A DNA stretch of 64,000 nucleotides from JBGCEZ01 sp045106735. Lineage in GTDB: Bacteria > Planctomycetota > Phycisphaerae > Phycisphaerales > SM1A02. The stretch covers positions 186,001 through 250,000 of the forward strand of contig JBGCEZ010000022.1 of the NCBI GenBank assembly GCA_045106735.1, given 5' to 3'. The translations under genes and the position numbers were made by a program. The notes below the pieces were generated by a model, which did not search any database, was not told the origin of the DNA, and worked only from the letters and a program-made list of their open reading frames with translations. Every line of letters starts with the position of its first letter. Position 1 is the first letter of the stretch. This document shows, piece by piece, positions 54,024 through 63,162 of this stretch.

Positions 54024-54135
54024 CATTCGAGCCGGGTCATTCGAGCCGGGTCATTCGTGCCGGGCCATTCGAGCCGGGTCATTCGTGCCGGGTCATTCGT
54101 GCCCGGCCATTCGTGCCGGGCCATTCGGGCCGGGC
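54024..54135. repeat. 14-bp tandem repeat, eight copies (CATTCGWGCCGGGY)
   Basis: Eight copies of a 14-bp unit immediately follow the 13-bp array and run up to the convergent FAH gene. The unit length is not a multiple of three. Confidence 0.93.
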
Positions 54136-54157
54136 CACCGACGCGAGTCACCGGCGC

Positions 54158-54871
54158 TCAGTTCGCTTCGACGACTGGATTCTCGACCGAAGCCATCATC
54201 CCGGATGTGTTCTGAATCTCGACCCGGACCCGATCGCCATCGCGCAGGTAGCGCGGCGGAGTTCGGGCATGGCCGACGCCGGAAGGCGTCCCGGTCAGGA
54301 TTGCGGTGCCGCGCAGCAGCGTCATCCCCCGCGACAGCTCGGCGATGAGCCACGCGACCGGGAAGATCAGATCGGCGGTCGTCCCCGTCTGCATCCGCTC
54401 ACCACCGACGTCGGTGGTCAGTGTCCAATCGCTCGGGTCGCCGGCCACGTCGGCGGGCACGATCTCCCCGATGGGGCAGAACGTGTCGAAGCTCTTGCCC
54501 CGCACGAACTGCCCGCCGCTGCCGTGCTTCTGCCACCAACGGGCGGACACATCATTCGCCGCGGCGTAGCCGAAGACTGCATCCAGGGCATCCGCTTCGG
54601 CCACATCGCGCACGTCCCGGCCGATGATCACCGCGAGTTCGCCTTCGAAGTCGACCTGCCGGCCATCGTCGCTGGCGGTCTCGCCCTCGCGGCAGATCGG
54701 TGGAATCACGATCGCCTGCCCGTCGGCGATCAACGCCGCAGGATTCTTGGCGAAGACCATCGGGTGGGCCGGTCGATCGCCGCCCATCTCCGCGGCGTGG
54801 GCCGCGTAGTTCCGGCCGATGGCGAGGATCATCGGCGGCCGATCGACGCCGGCAAAGCGTCCACTGCTCAT
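54158..54871 (-). CDS. fumarylacetoacetate hydrolase (FAH) family protein
   Basis: 237 residues. ILAIGRNYAAHAAEMG is the FAH core start; metal ligands E76 and E78 lie in VDFEGELAVIIGR and D107 in ANDVSARWW; GKSFDTFCPIGEI and ILTGTPSGVGHAR complete the family pattern. Members hydrolyse or decarboxylate acylpyruvates and related diketo acids. Substrate unknown. ATG 54871 overlaps the ggt stop (ATGA), so the two are coupled. The C-terminus ends close to the 14-bp tandem array. Confidence 0.9.
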   Translation of the reverse strand: MSSGRFAGVDRPPMILAIGRNYAAHAAEMGGDRPAHPMVFAKNPAALIADGQAIVIPPICREGETASDDGRQVDFEGELAVIIGRDVRDVAEADALDAVFGYAAANDVSARWWQKHGSGGQFVRGKSFDTFCPIGEIVPADVAGDPSDWTLTTDVGGERMQTGTTADLIFPVAWLIAELSRGMTLLRGTAILTGTPSGVGHARTPPRYLRDGDRVRVEIQNTSGMMASVENPVVEAN

Positions 54872-56466
54872 CGGCCCACCGCCTGGCCGTCACGGCGAAG
54901 ATCGCTGCCGGCGCAGTACCCGCCGTCGGGCATGCGAACGATGATCTGGCCACCGCCGAAACGCACGGTGCGACGTTCGGCGACTTGAATGTCGTGCCCG
55001 CGGGCCCGCAGTTCTTCGGCCGTGTCGGCGGGGAAGCCCGGCTCGAGCATCACCTTCAATCCTTCGGTGACCTGCCAGCGCGGCGCATCGAGCGCGGCCT
55101 GCGGATTCTGCTTGTGGTCGGCCATGCGCATGAGCATCTGCATGTGCCCCTGCGGCTGCATCGCCCCGCCCATGACTCCGAAGGCCGAGACCGGCTCGCC
55201 GTTGCGGGTGATGAAGCCGGGGATGATCGTGTGGAACGGCCGCTTGTTCGGGCCCGGGGCATTGGGATGCCCGCGCTTGGGAGTGAAGCAGCCGCCGCGG
55301 TTCTGCATCGAGATGCCGGTCCCCGGAACCACGATCCCCGAGCCGAAGCCGGTGTAATTCGACTGGATCAGGCTGATCATGATCCCGCTGCGGTCGGCCG
55401 CCCCGAGCAAGACCGTCCCGCCGTCCATCGGCGTGCCGTGGTCAAAGTCCGTGGCCCGCTGGTGATCGACGAGCTTGGATCGCTCGAGCAGATAGTCGTC
55501 GTCCAGGAGCCGCTCGCAGTCAAACTCCAGGTGATCCGGATCCGCGACGTACCGGTGGGCGTCGCGGAACGCGAGCTTCATCGACTCGATCTGCAGATGC
55601 AAACTGTCCACGCAGTCCGGTGACATGTCGCGCATCGGGAAGTGGCGAAGGATGCCGAGGGCGATGAGCGCGGCGATCCCCTGTCCGTTCGGCGGAATCT
55701 CGTGCAGTTCCCAGCCGTGGTAGTCGATCGAAATCGGTTCGACGACGTCGGCCCGGTGGGCGGCCAGATCGCTCGCCCGCATCGGAGCGCCGGCCGCGAT
55801 CGCCGCGGCTTCGATCCGCTCGGCGAGTTCACCGCGATAGAACGCCTCCGTCTTCGTCGCCGCGATGGCTTCCAGGGTGGCGGCGTGGTCTGGCAGCGTC
55901 CGCAGTTCACCGGTCGCCGGCCCCCGCCCGCCGGGTAGGAAGGTGTCGTGGAAGTCGGCATGCCGCTCCCGGGGCCACCGGCGGGCCGCGCCGCGCCAAC
56001 TCGAGGCGGTCTGCGGGGAAACGTGGAAACCTTCCCGTCCGTAGCGAATCGCGGGCTCGAAGAGATCGGCGAACGGCAAGGAGCCAAAGTTCTGCGAGAG
56101 GTGCAGCCACCCGCTCGGCGCCCCCGGCACGGTGATCGGGTCCCACCCGAACAGGCTGATGGCCTCTTCGGTCAGGAAACGCTCGGGATCGAGACCGGCC
56201 GGAGCGCGGCCCGACGCATTCATGCCGTGCAGTCGCCCGTCCTTCCAGACCAGGGCGAAGTTGTCGGATCCGATGCCGTTGCTCGTCGGCTCGACCACGG
56301 TGAGGGTGATCGCGGTGGCAATCGCAGCGTCCACCGCATTGCCGCCTCGACGGAAGATCTCCATGCCCGCCTCGGCCGCGAGCGGTTGGCTGGTGGTGAT
56401 GACATCCCGTGCGTGCACGGTCATGCGCTGGGACGGATACGGAAACGACCAGTCGAAGTCAAACAT
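54868..56466 (-). CDS. ggt: gamma-glutamyltransferase family protein
   Basis: 532 residues. Ntn-hydrolase family motifs: SQPLAAEAGMEIFRRGGNAV, ATAITLTVVEPTSNGIGSDN, NASGRAPAGLDPERF, and HEIPPNGQGIAALIALGIL. The small-subunit nucleophile region reads GGTVLLGAADRSG where classical GGT has GTTHxSVxDxxG; the Thr is kept but the following T-H is replaced by V-L, so it may belong to a divergent acylase/GGT subgroup. VVPGTGISMQNRGGCF and PFHTIIPGFITRNGEPVSAF are typical. No signal peptide is evident. TACAGT lies 6 nt before ATG 56466. Confidence 0.88.
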   Translation of the reverse strand: MFDFDWSFPYPSQRMTVHARDVITTSQPLAAEAGMEIFRRGGNAVDAAIATAITLTVVEPTSNGIGSDNFALVWKDGRLHGMNASGRAPAGLDPERFLTEEAISLFGWDPITVPGAPSGWLHLSQNFGSLPFADLFEPAIRYGREGFHVSPQTASSWRGAARRWPRERHADFHDTFLPGGRGPATGELRTLPDHAATLEAIAATKTEAFYRGELAERIEAAAIAAGAPMRASDLAAHRADVVEPISIDYHGWELHEIPPNGQGIAALIALGILRHFPMRDMSPDCVDSLHLQIESMKLAFRDAHRYVADPDHLEFDCERLLDDDYLLERSKLVDHQRATDFDHGTPMDGGTVLLGAADRSGIMISLIQSNYTGFGSGIVVPGTGISMQNRGGCFTPKRGHPNAPGPNKRPFHTIIPGFITRNGEPVSAFGVMGGAMQPQGHMQMLMRMADHKQNPQAALDAPRWQVTEGLKVMLEPGFPADTAEELRARGHDIQVAERRTVRFGGGQIIVRMPDGGYCAGSDLRRDGQAVGR

Positions 56467-56472
56467 CGCCGC

Positions 56473-56478
56473 ACTGTA
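56473..56478 (-). promoter_or_regulatory. -10-like TACAGT 6 nt before the ggt start (leaderless candidate)
   Basis: TACAGT on the minus strand ends 6 nt before ATG 56466, with no Shine-Dalgarno between. Confidence 0.45.
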
Positions 56479-56571
56479 CCGGGAGAGCGCGCCCCCCGGC
56501 CAGTTCCCGATCTCCGCGCAGATCAAGACGTGGCCCACGCAGCGACGGCGCGCCCGGTTGCACAAAACATC

Positions 56572-56601
56572 TTGCGAAGCTCTTCTTTGGGGGGTTACAT
56601 T
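56572..56601 (+). promoter_or_regulatory. promoter for the CRTAC1-type gene (TTGCGA-18 bp-TACATT)
   Basis: TTGCGA at 56572-56577 and TACATT at 56596-56601 with 18-bp spacing. It is the third promoter in the window with a TTGCGR -35. The leader to the chosen start is about 250 nt, and the divergent spacer shows no other feature. Confidence 0.55.
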
Positions 56602-56858
56602 GAAGCTGCGGGTCGGCAGTCCCGCACGGTTGCGAGGAGTCCGATGGACTCCGCTCCCACCGCACCGAACGTTGGCCCATTCGACCGGGGAACTCGTCGG
56701 ACACGCGTCCGCGAGACGGATCGAATGGATTCGTCGTGAGGTACGACCCGGATCACCACGTCCGGGTCACAAGATTCTGGTGTCTGCGCTCCCACGCCTT
56801 TGGCCACCTCGCTTGCGAGGGCAGCCGTCGGTGCGCGCAGCTCTGGTGGGGACATTCA

Positions 56859-58739
56859 ATGCAACAACGTGAAAGCGTTGGAATCGCTGGTTTGCGCCAG
56901 CGACGGGTGATCGGTGCGCGCGTTCAAACCGGACTTCGGCCGGAATCGGCGACGTGCGTGCGGCAGGGATTTCAGGGGATCGGAACGTCGATCGTCGTCG
57001 GCGCCGGGCTGCTGGCCCTTGTCGCCGCCAACCCCGCCGAAGCCGGGGATGGTCCACAGTTCAGCGAGATCAGCGGCCTCCTGGGCGTGACCGCGTTCCA
57101 GACACCGTCCCCGAATCTTCAGTCGGCGGTCATCGACGTGAGTCCCATGATCGGAGCCGGTGCGGTTGGCGACTTCAACAACGACGGCCGGCCCGACCTG
57201 TTCGTCCTCAGCGGTGGCACGGAGGGCGACCGTCTGTACATGAACATCGGGACCAACCTGGTGGATCGGGCGGCCGAGGCCGGCATCGCCCAGCAGCACA
57301 TTGGAATCGGTTGTTGCGTCGGCGATTACAACGGGGACGGCTGGCAGGACATCTTCGTCATCAGCTTCGGCGAGTCCAAGGAGCCGACGGATCCGATTGA
57401 GGACCGCCACCGTCTCTATCGCAACAACGCCGACGGCACGTTCACCGATGTGGCCGACGCGGCAGGCCTGCGCAGCCTCGACTGGGCGGTTCCCGCTGGC
57501 TGGGGTCCGGCGTTCGGCGACTACGACTTGGACGGCGATCTGGACCTGGCCATTCCGAGTTGGACCGGCGGCGGCACCCGGCTCATGCAGAACCAAGGGG
57601 ACGGAACGTTCGAGAACGTCACGGTGGCCGCCGGCCTGGAAACCAGTGGCGTCCAGGGATTCAGCGCCCGGTTCGTGGACATGGACGGCGACCGATACCC
57701 GGAACTCCTGGTGGCCGGTGACTACGGCACCAGTCGGTACCTCCGGAACAATCGCGACGGCACGTTCACCAACCTGACCAACGACTCCGGCACCGGCCTC
57801 GACGGCAATGGCATGGGCCACGCGGTGGCCGACCTGGACGGCGACGGTCGCCTCGACTGGTACGTCACCAGCATCTTCACCCCGGATGCGTCAACCCCAA
57901 GTATCCCGGGGACCGGCAACTACCTCTACCGGGCCAACGGGGACCACAGCTTCGACGTCGGCGGGAACAACACCGCCCGAGATGGTGGCTGGGGCTGGGG
58001 CGTGGAAGCCATCGACATCGATCACGATGGCAACATGGACCTCGTCGAAACCAACGGCTGGCCGATGCTGAATGCCAACGGCGAACCCGAATGGGACAAC
58101 GAGCCGTGCTACGTGTTCCACAACGATGGGGCACTCAATTTCACCGACGTGGCCGACGCCTGCGGGCTCGACGATTCAGGACAAGGCCGCGGGCTGGTCC
58201 GCTTCGATTACGACCGCGATGGCGATCAAGACGTGGTGGTGTTCCGATTCAACGACACCGTGCGGATCTACAAGAATCAACTCACCGAGCGGGCCGATCG
58301 GGCGTGGCTCGACATGCGTTTCGACACATCGGCCCATCCGCGGTTGGCGCCAGACGGCTACGGCGCATCCGTCACCGTGACCGCGGGGAAACGAACCTGG
58401 ACCTCGGCCATGACCGGCGGCAGCACCTTTGCCAGCCAGAGCGAGCTCTCGGTGCATCTGGGGCTGGGCCGCAACGCGATGGTCGACGCCATCCGCATCA
58501 CGTGGAACGACGGTTCCGTCACCGAACTGACCGATGTCGTGACGCGGCAGCATCTGGTGATCGAGTCCGGATTCTCCAGCGATCTCGACGGCGACGGCAG
58601 CGTCGGCTTCATGGACTTGCTCAGCCTGCTCACTCAATTCGGCCAGCCGACAACGAATGCCGACCTGAACGCCAGCGGCATGGTTGACGCCGACGATCTG
58701 ATGATCCTGTTCGGAAACTGGGGCCTCGCGTCCGGCTGA
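56859..58739 (+). CDS. exported CRTAC1/ASPIC-UnbV-type FG-GAP repeat protein with dockerin-like C-terminus
   Basis: 626 residues from ATG 56859 (an upstream ATG at 56736 is possible). A signal peptide (TSIVVGAGLLALVAANPAEA) comes after an Arg-rich leader. Seven or so FG-GAP/VCBS repeats with Ca-binding DxNxDGxxD loops follow (GDFNNDGRPDLFVLSGG; GDYNGDGWQDIFVISFG; GDYDLDGDLDLAIPSW; VDMDGDRYPELLVAGDY). An ASPIC/UnbV segment (ASVTVTAGKRTWTSAMTGGS; LSVHLGLGRNAMVDAIRITW) comes next, and then a dockerin-like pair (DLDGDGSVGFMDLLSLLTQF; DLNASGMVDADDLMILFGNW). It is predicted to be a secreted beta-propeller; its ligand is unknown. A terminator follows at 58878. Confidence 0.88.
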   Translation: MQQRESVGIAGLRQRRVIGARVQTGLRPESATCVRQGFQGIGTSIVVGAGLLALVAANPAEAGDGPQFSEISGLLGVTAFQTPSPNLQSAVIDVSPMIGAGAVGDFNNDGRPDLFVLSGGTEGDRLYMNIGTNLVDRAAEAGIAQQHIGIGCCVGDYNGDGWQDIFVISFGESKEPTDPIEDRHRLYRNNADGTFTDVADAAGLRSLDWAVPAGWGPAFGDYDLDGDLDLAIPSWTGGGTRLMQNQGDGTFENVTVAAGLETSGVQGFSARFVDMDGDRYPELLVAGDYGTSRYLRNNRDGTFTNLTNDSGTGLDGNGMGHAVADLDGDGRLDWYVTSIFTPDASTPSIPGTGNYLYRANGDHSFDVGGNNTARDGGWGWGVEAIDIDHDGNMDLVETNGWPMLNANGEPEWDNEPCYVFHNDGALNFTDVADACGLDDSGQGRGLVRFDYDRDGDQDVVVFRFNDTVRIYKNQLTERADRAWLDMRFDTSAHPRLAPDGYGASVTVTAGKRTWTSAMTGGSTFASQSELSVHLGLGRNAMVDAIRITWNDGSVTELTDVVTRQHLVIESGFSSDLDGDGSVGFMDLLSLLTQFGQPTTNADLNASGMVDADDLMILFGNWGLASG

Positions 58740-58877
58740 TCGCCGGACAGCTCGCCCGCGCCGGCCCGGACTTGACGGCCCGGCCGCGGCAGCCGGGCCG
58801 CGACAGCCCAAGCCCGACAACCCAAGCCCAAACCGGACGGCAAGGACCGGACGGCACGGCAACGGAACCTCATGACG

Positions 58878-58916
58878 CCCGTCCGGACCGATGCATCGGC
58901 CGGGCGGGTTTTTTCG
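58878..58916 (+). terminator. Rho-independent terminator after the CRTAC1-type gene
   Basis: CCCGTCCGG pairs with CCGGGCGGG (one G-U) around an inner palindrome CCGATGCATCGG, followed by six Ts (58909-58914). Confidence 0.85.
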
Positions 58917-58982
58917 GCGCGATCGGCAGAGCTCCCGGCGCCGCAGTGAGGCTGGAACCCGCGCGAAGATGCGCGCGACCGG

Positions 58983-58988
58983 TAGACT
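58983..58988 (+). promoter_or_regulatory. -10-like TAGACT 7 nt before the TSUP permease start (leaderless candidate)
   Basis: TAGACT ends 7 nt before ATG 58996, with no Shine-Dalgarno between. Confidence 0.45.
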
Positions 58989-58995
58989 CTCGCCC

Positions 58996-59940
58996 ATGCT
59001 CGCCGTGCCCGACATGCTGACGCTCGCCGCGATCTCTCCGAGCGAGATCGGCGTACTGGTGCTCGTGGGGGTTGGCGCGGGCGTGCTCGGCGGCCTGCTC
59101 GGCATCGGTGGATCGATCATCATGATCCCGGTGCTGACCCTCGGCTTTGCCCACGACCAGCACATTTCCCAGGCCGCGGCGATGATCGTCAACATCGTGG
59201 TGGCCCTCGCCGGCGTGGTGCGCCACACGCGGGCCAAGGCGATGGACTGGTCGGTGGTCGTGCGGATTCTTCCCGCCGGCCTCGCGGCGATCGTGCTCGG
59301 AGTGGAAGCCAGCAATCTGATTGACGGAACGATCCTGAAGCGCTGCTTCGGGGCGTTCTTGCTCTACGTCATTTGGATGAACGTGCGGCGGCTGGCCATG
59401 GACCGGGCCGCCGCAGCCACCGCCCGGCAACGGGCCGAGCAATTGGCCCGGCTGGACGCGGCAGACGATGCCGCCTCCCGAGCCGACGCCGAAGTGCTGC
59501 GGGCCGCCGACGCCCTGGCCGGAGTGAACGACGGACCGCACGTCGTCTGGTGGCGAGCCACGGTCGTCGGACTCATCACCGGATTCGCCGCCGGACTGCT
59601 CGGCATCGGCGGCGGCATCATTGCCGTTCCGATCATCCAGCGGGTGCTTCGGCTCCCGCTGCGGCGGTGCATCACAACCAGCGCGGCGATCATGTGCGTC
59701 ACCGCCCCGATCGGGGCACTCCGCAAGAACCTGACGTTGCCCGAGACGCTCCAGAGCATGAACATTCCGCTCGAGTCGCCCTACGAACCATTGTGGATCG
59801 CCGCCTGCCTCGCTCCCACCGCCCTGCTCGGCAGCTTCATCGGCGCCGGGCTGACCCACCGCCTGCCCTTGCGCTGGATCCGAGCGCTGCTCGTGTTTCT
59901 GCTGACCTGGGCGTCGCTGAAGTTCCTTGGCCTGGTCTGA
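58996..59940 (+). CDS. TSUP (TauE/SafE) family permease
   Basis: 314 residues, seven to eight predicted membrane helices in two halves. The duplicated signature is GVLGGLLGIGGSIIMIPVLT in the first half and GFAAGLLGIGGGIIAVPIIQ in the second. A charged cytoplasmic loop between the halves (about 135-190) is Ala/Asp/Arg-rich and longer than average. TSUP members move sulfite, taurine-derived organosulfonates or similar anions; the substrate is not predictable. The ATG is set by the -10 box 7 nt upstream and by homology. Confidence 0.9.
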   Translation: MLAVPDMLTLAAISPSEIGVLVLVGVGAGVLGGLLGIGGSIIMIPVLTLGFAHDQHISQAAAMIVNIVVALAGVVRHTRAKAMDWSVVVRILPAGLAAIVLGVEASNLIDGTILKRCFGAFLLYVIWMNVRRLAMDRAAAATARQRAEQLARLDAADDAASRADAEVLRAADALAGVNDGPHVVWWRATVVGLITGFAAGLLGIGGGIIAVPIIQRVLRLPLRRCITTSAAIMCVTAPIGALRKNLTLPETLQSMNIPLESPYEPLWIAACLAPTALLGSFIGAGLTHRLPLRWIRALLVFLLTWASLKFLGLV

Positions 59941-59964
59941 GGGCCGAGCGGACGGGTCGAGCGA

Positions 59965-59997
59965 GACCGACGCGGGACCGACGCGGGACCGACGCGC
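59965..59997. repeat. 11-bp tandem repeat, three copies (GACCGACGCGG)
   Basis: Three copies lie in the 77-nt convergent spacer between the permease and the beta-lactamase-fold gene. Confidence 0.85.
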
Positions 59998-60017
59998 GGC
60001 AGGGTTCCCACCCGCCG

Positions 60018-61223
60018 TCAGCACGCTCCCCACGCCGCCAGCACCACCAGCAGATCGTCCAGATCGACGAAGCCATCGCCGGTCGCGTCGCCCTGCCTCC
60101 AGGGCTCGACCGAGGCGTCCCAACTGGCCAAGACCGAGAGAAGATCGCCAATGCCCACCCAACGGTTTCCATTGCGGTCGGCCGGACAGATGGGATCGAC
60201 GAGTTCGTCAAGCAGGTCTCGCAGTGCGTTGGCCAAGGGCGTCACGTTCTGCAACGAGTCGTCCACCATCAGAACGGCGAAAAAGCCGCGCTCAAAGTCG
60301 ATCCAGGGGACGGTTCCGCGCGCCCCAGCACTGGAGACCAGAACCGGCCGGCCGTCAACCGGGCTTTCCTGCTCGCGCCACACGCCGATGCCGTAGTCAC
60401 TGAGCCCCGGATACGGACTGAAGAACACCTCTGGTGAGCCGCTCTGGTCGCTGAGCATGGCGGCGACGGCCTCCGGCGTCAGGACGATGCTGCCGTCTTC
60501 GGCTCGCCCCCCGCGCACCATGCAGCGCAGCAGCGAGCCGTAGTCATCCAGCGTGGACGTCGCCCCGCCGCCGACCTGCGGATTCTCCGGCGCGCCGAAC
60601 TCGGTGTAGCCCGAATCGAGCATGCCAAGTGGGCCGGCGATACGCGACTGAAAGAGCGACTCCCAATCGGATCCCGCGGCGAGTTCGGCCGACGCGGCGG
60701 CGGCCTGCATCGAGACGCCGCCGTAGCCGAACATCGTTCCGGGAGCGTAGTTGAGCGGCAATGACGCCGCGGCGTCGGCCACTTCCTGGAGCGTCATGCC
60801 CCCCTCAAACAAGACCGGCCAGTTGCTCGGAAGACCCGCGGTGTGGCTGAACGCCTGACGAAGCGTGATGTTCGCCTTGCCGGGAACATCCCAGGACGTG
60901 AGCCAGGTGGACAGGGGCGCATCCAGCTGCATTTCCCCCCGGTCCAAGGTCGAAGCGATGACGGCCCCGCTGAACCACTTGGTGGCCGAGGCCAGTGGAA
61001 TCACGTCATCCGTGGACTGCTCCCCCACCGCGCCGCGGTACAGGATGACTCCATCACGCTCGACCAAGAGCGCTGCCCCGGTCAGCGGCGTCTCCACCGG
61101 GCCGCCCGGCTGAAGCGCGGCCTCCAGCAGCGCGGTGACGTCGTCAAACGTTGGCGGCATGGCCGCGTCCGACGAGGTGGCGGAGGTTCCCAGAGCAACA
61201 ACGATCGCGCACGACAGCTTCAT
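60018..61223 (-). CDS. exported serine beta-lactamase-fold hydrolase with dockerin-like C-terminus
   Basis: 401 residues. Signal peptide MKLSCAIVVALGTSATSSDA. S79-A-T-K82 is the SxxK nucleophile motif (IPLASATKWF). The second motif is Y167-G-G in place of the usual YxN, and the third, normally HxG or KTG, reads SSAGARG, so activity may differ from class C enzymes and DD-peptidases. LRQAFSHTAGLP and GPLGMLDSGYTEFG are typical of the esterase/beta-lactamase family. The C-terminus is a dockerin-like pair (DRNGNRWVGIGDLLSVLASW; DATGDGFVDLDDLLVVLAAW). GAGGAGAA precedes ATG 61223. Substrate unknown. Confidence 0.88.
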   Translation of the reverse strand: MKLSCAIVVALGTSATSSDAAMPPTFDDVTALLEAALQPGGPVETPLTGAALLVERDGVILYRGAVGEQSTDDVIPLASATKWFSGAVIASTLDRGEMQLDAPLSTWLTSWDVPGKANITLRQAFSHTAGLPSNWPVLFEGGMTLQEVADAAASLPLNYAPGTMFGYGGVSMQAAAASAELAAGSDWESLFQSRIAGPLGMLDSGYTEFGAPENPQVGGGATSTLDDYGSLLRCMVRGGRAEDGSIVLTPEAVAAMLSDQSGSPEVFFSPYPGLSDYGIGVWREQESPVDGRPVLVSSAGARGTVPWIDFERGFFAVLMVDDSLQNVTPLANALRDLLDELVDPICPADRNGNRWVGIGDLLSVLASWDASVEPWRQGDATGDGFVDLDDLLVVLAAWGAC

Positions 61224-61443
61224 GACGTTCTCCTCAGGTCGGTGGATGGTGCACGGGAGGCGATGCGTTCACCCGCGAGCCCGCGGCACGAACGCGCCGG
61301 GACCGGCGGACGATGGCCTCCGCGCCAGACTCCGCTTGGTACGCGGGCGGCGCGCGGGGCATCCCTCCGGCGACCCGAAAATCATCTCGTTGGTGACCGC
61401 GCGGCCCCAGCTTCGGCCCCGGCCTCGGCGAACGCGGCGGCGG

Positions 61444-61570
61444 CAGGTGATCGGCGGGCGGGCAGGTGATCGCCGGGCGGGCAGGCGGGCGGCGGGCGGG
61501 CAGGTGATCGCCGGGCGGGCAGGCGGGCGGCGGACGGGCAGGTGATCGCCGGGCGGGCAGGCGGGCGGCG
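61444..61570. repeat. 38-bp tandem repeat (CAGGTGATCGCCGGGCGGGC-type)
   Basis: CAGGTGATC recurs at 61444, 61463, 61501 and 61539 (steps of 19, 38, 38). The array ends exactly at the plsC stop. The rest of 61224-61443 shows nothing recognisable. Confidence 0.88.
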
Positions 61571-62395
61571 TCAGTCGCGAGCGGCAGTCGATGGAGCCGC
61601 GTCGGCGGTGGTGTCGGCAGTGTCGGCAGCGCGAGCAGTGTCCGCGCCGGAATCCGCCGTCCCATCTGGCGACGTTTCCGCTTCGCGTTCCCAGTACGGA
61701 CGGTCACCGGGGCCAGGGGCGGGATACGTCCCCCCACTGGCCGCCCGCAGCTCGGCTCGGAGCTCCAGGCGGATCTCCTCCACCGCTCGGCGCATCCGAT
61801 CCAAGGCCGCCGGCGTATCAAGGGCGAGCAGTTCCGCCGCGGGAATCGGCGTGCCGATCCGACTGACCGTCTTGGCCCCGAAGCGAGGACGGCCCTTCAT
61901 CGGCAAGGCATCGAAGCACCCTTCGACGGCAACCGGCACGATCGTCGGCTTGCAGCGGCGGATCAGCAGCATCACGCCCGGCTTGAATTCGTGCGTCGCC
62001 CCGTCCCGGCATCGAGCGCCTTCCGGGAAAATCAGCACGCATCGTCCGGCGTTCAATTCGTCAATCGCCGCGCGGAAGGCCCGCGCTCCCGCGGCATAGT
62101 CGAGCGGAATCGAATTGAGGAATCGAAGCAGGCGCCCGAAGAGCGGATTGTCGAAGAGCGTCTTGCGGGCCAGAAAGGCCGCGGGCCGCGACTTGCACTG
62201 CAATCCGACCATCGGCGGATCAAGAAAGGACTGGTGGTTCGCGACGTAGAGGAGCGGTCCTTCCACCGGCAAGGCTTCGCGCGTGTCCGGCCACCAACGG
62301 TGGACGAGGGTGATGTAGAGCCACGCCACGCCGCCGCCGATGTCCCACACGAAGAACTTCCGCAGTCGGGACCGTTCCGGCCATCCGGGACTCAT
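61571..62395 (-). CDS. plsC: 1-acyl-sn-glycerol-3-phosphate acyltransferase
   Basis: 274 residues. The HX4D motif is NHQSFLDP (H54, D59), followed by KTLFDNPLFGRLLRFLNSIP, CVLIFPEGARCRDG and KPTIVPVAVEGCFDALPMKG. It makes phosphatidic acid from lysophosphatidic acid at the inner membrane. The C-terminal 50 residues are a Ala/Asp/Thr-rich low-complexity tail (ADTARAADTADTTADAA). The start is ATG 62395, overlapping the cmk stop (TGATG); GTG 62398 is an alternative. The cmk-plsC order is common in bacteria. Confidence 0.9.
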   Translation of the reverse strand: MSPGWPERSRLRKFFVWDIGGGVAWLYITLVHRWWPDTREALPVEGPLLYVANHQSFLDPPMVGLQCKSRPAAFLARKTLFDNPLFGRLLRFLNSIPLDYAAGARAFRAAIDELNAGRCVLIFPEGARCRDGATHEFKPGVMLLIRRCKPTIVPVAVEGCFDALPMKGRPRFGAKTVSRIGTPIPAAELLALDTPAALDRMRRAVEEIRLELRAELRAASGGTYPAPGPGDRPYWEREAETSPDGTADSGADTARAADTADTTADAAPSTAARD

Positions 62396-63162
62396 CACGC
62401 CGGTGATCCTCCGCCCGGACTGGCCGGCGGCGCGAGGCGTTCGCCGAGCCGGGCGCGAACCTCGGCTTCCATGAGGTCGACGACCTCATCGAGCGTGCGA
62501 GAAGACGTATCCACGTCGACCGCTGCGTCGGGCCGGACGAGGGGGCTGTCCGCGCGGGTGGTGTCCAATTCGTCGCGTCGCCGAATGTCCTGGCGAACGT
62601 CGTCGGTGGCGACGGTGCGCCCCGATGCTTCGAGTTGCCGCACGCGGCGCTCGGCCCGGACGTCCACATCGGCGTGCATGTAGAACTTGACCGGGGCGGC
62701 GGGAAAGACCGCACTGCCTTGATCGCGACCTTCGGTGACCAGCCGCGGATGTTCGCCGCCGATCCGCCGCTGCCAGGCAATGAGCATCCGCCGAACTTCC
62801 GGCTGGGCGGCGACGATCGACACCATGCCGCTGACGTCCATCTCGCGGATGCGGGGACTGATGTCGCGATCGCCGAGCATGATGCGCGGCGGATCCGCCG
62901 TCCAGTCAAAGCGCATCCCGCAATGTTCGAGGGCGGCGGCAAGTCCGGGGCCGTCGGAAGGATCGACGCCCGTTTCGAGGGCGACCAAGGCCGCCCCGCG
63001 GTACATCGCGCCGGTATCGAGGAAGTCCAACCCCAGCCGCCGGGCGAGTCGGTGGGCCACCGATGACTTGCCGGTGCCCGCCGGGCCGTCAATCGTGATG
63101 ATGAGTTGGGCGGTATGCACCGTGGTGATCCGGTCGGACGACGTGGCGGAAGTGGCGGGCAT
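62395..63162 (-). CDS. cmk: cytidylate kinase
   Basis: 255 residues. P-loop GPAGTGKSSVAHRLA (26-34 core), YRGAALVAL (NMP-binding), and VTEGRDQGSAVFPAAPVKFY in place of the usual GRDIGTVVFPxA, so the family's D-I-G is D-Q-G here. RRDELDTTRADSPLVRPDAA is the lid and C-terminal signature. It phosphorylates CMP and dCMP. ATG 63162 overlaps the upstream isomerase stop (TGATG). It is coupled downstream to plsC. Confidence 0.92.
   Translation of the reverse strand: MPATSATSSDRITTVHTAQLIITIDGPAGTGKSSVAHRLARRLGLDFLDTGAMYRGAALVALETGVDPSDGPGLAAALEHCGMRFDWTADPPRIMLGDRDISPRIREMDVSGMVSIVAAQPEVRRMLIAWQRRIGGEHPRLVTEGRDQGSAVFPAAPVKFYMHADVDVRAERRVRQLEASGRTVATDDVRQDIRRRDELDTTRADSPLVRPDAAVDVDTSSRTLDEVVDLMEAEVRARLGERLAPPASPGGGSPA

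Noticed and set aside
60018..61223. Antibiotic-resistance beta-lactamase
   Set aside because: The SxxK motif is present, but YGG replaces YxN, the third motif is atypical and a dockerin-like tail is attached. The family is mostly esterases or peptidases of unknown substrate, so resistance is not supported.
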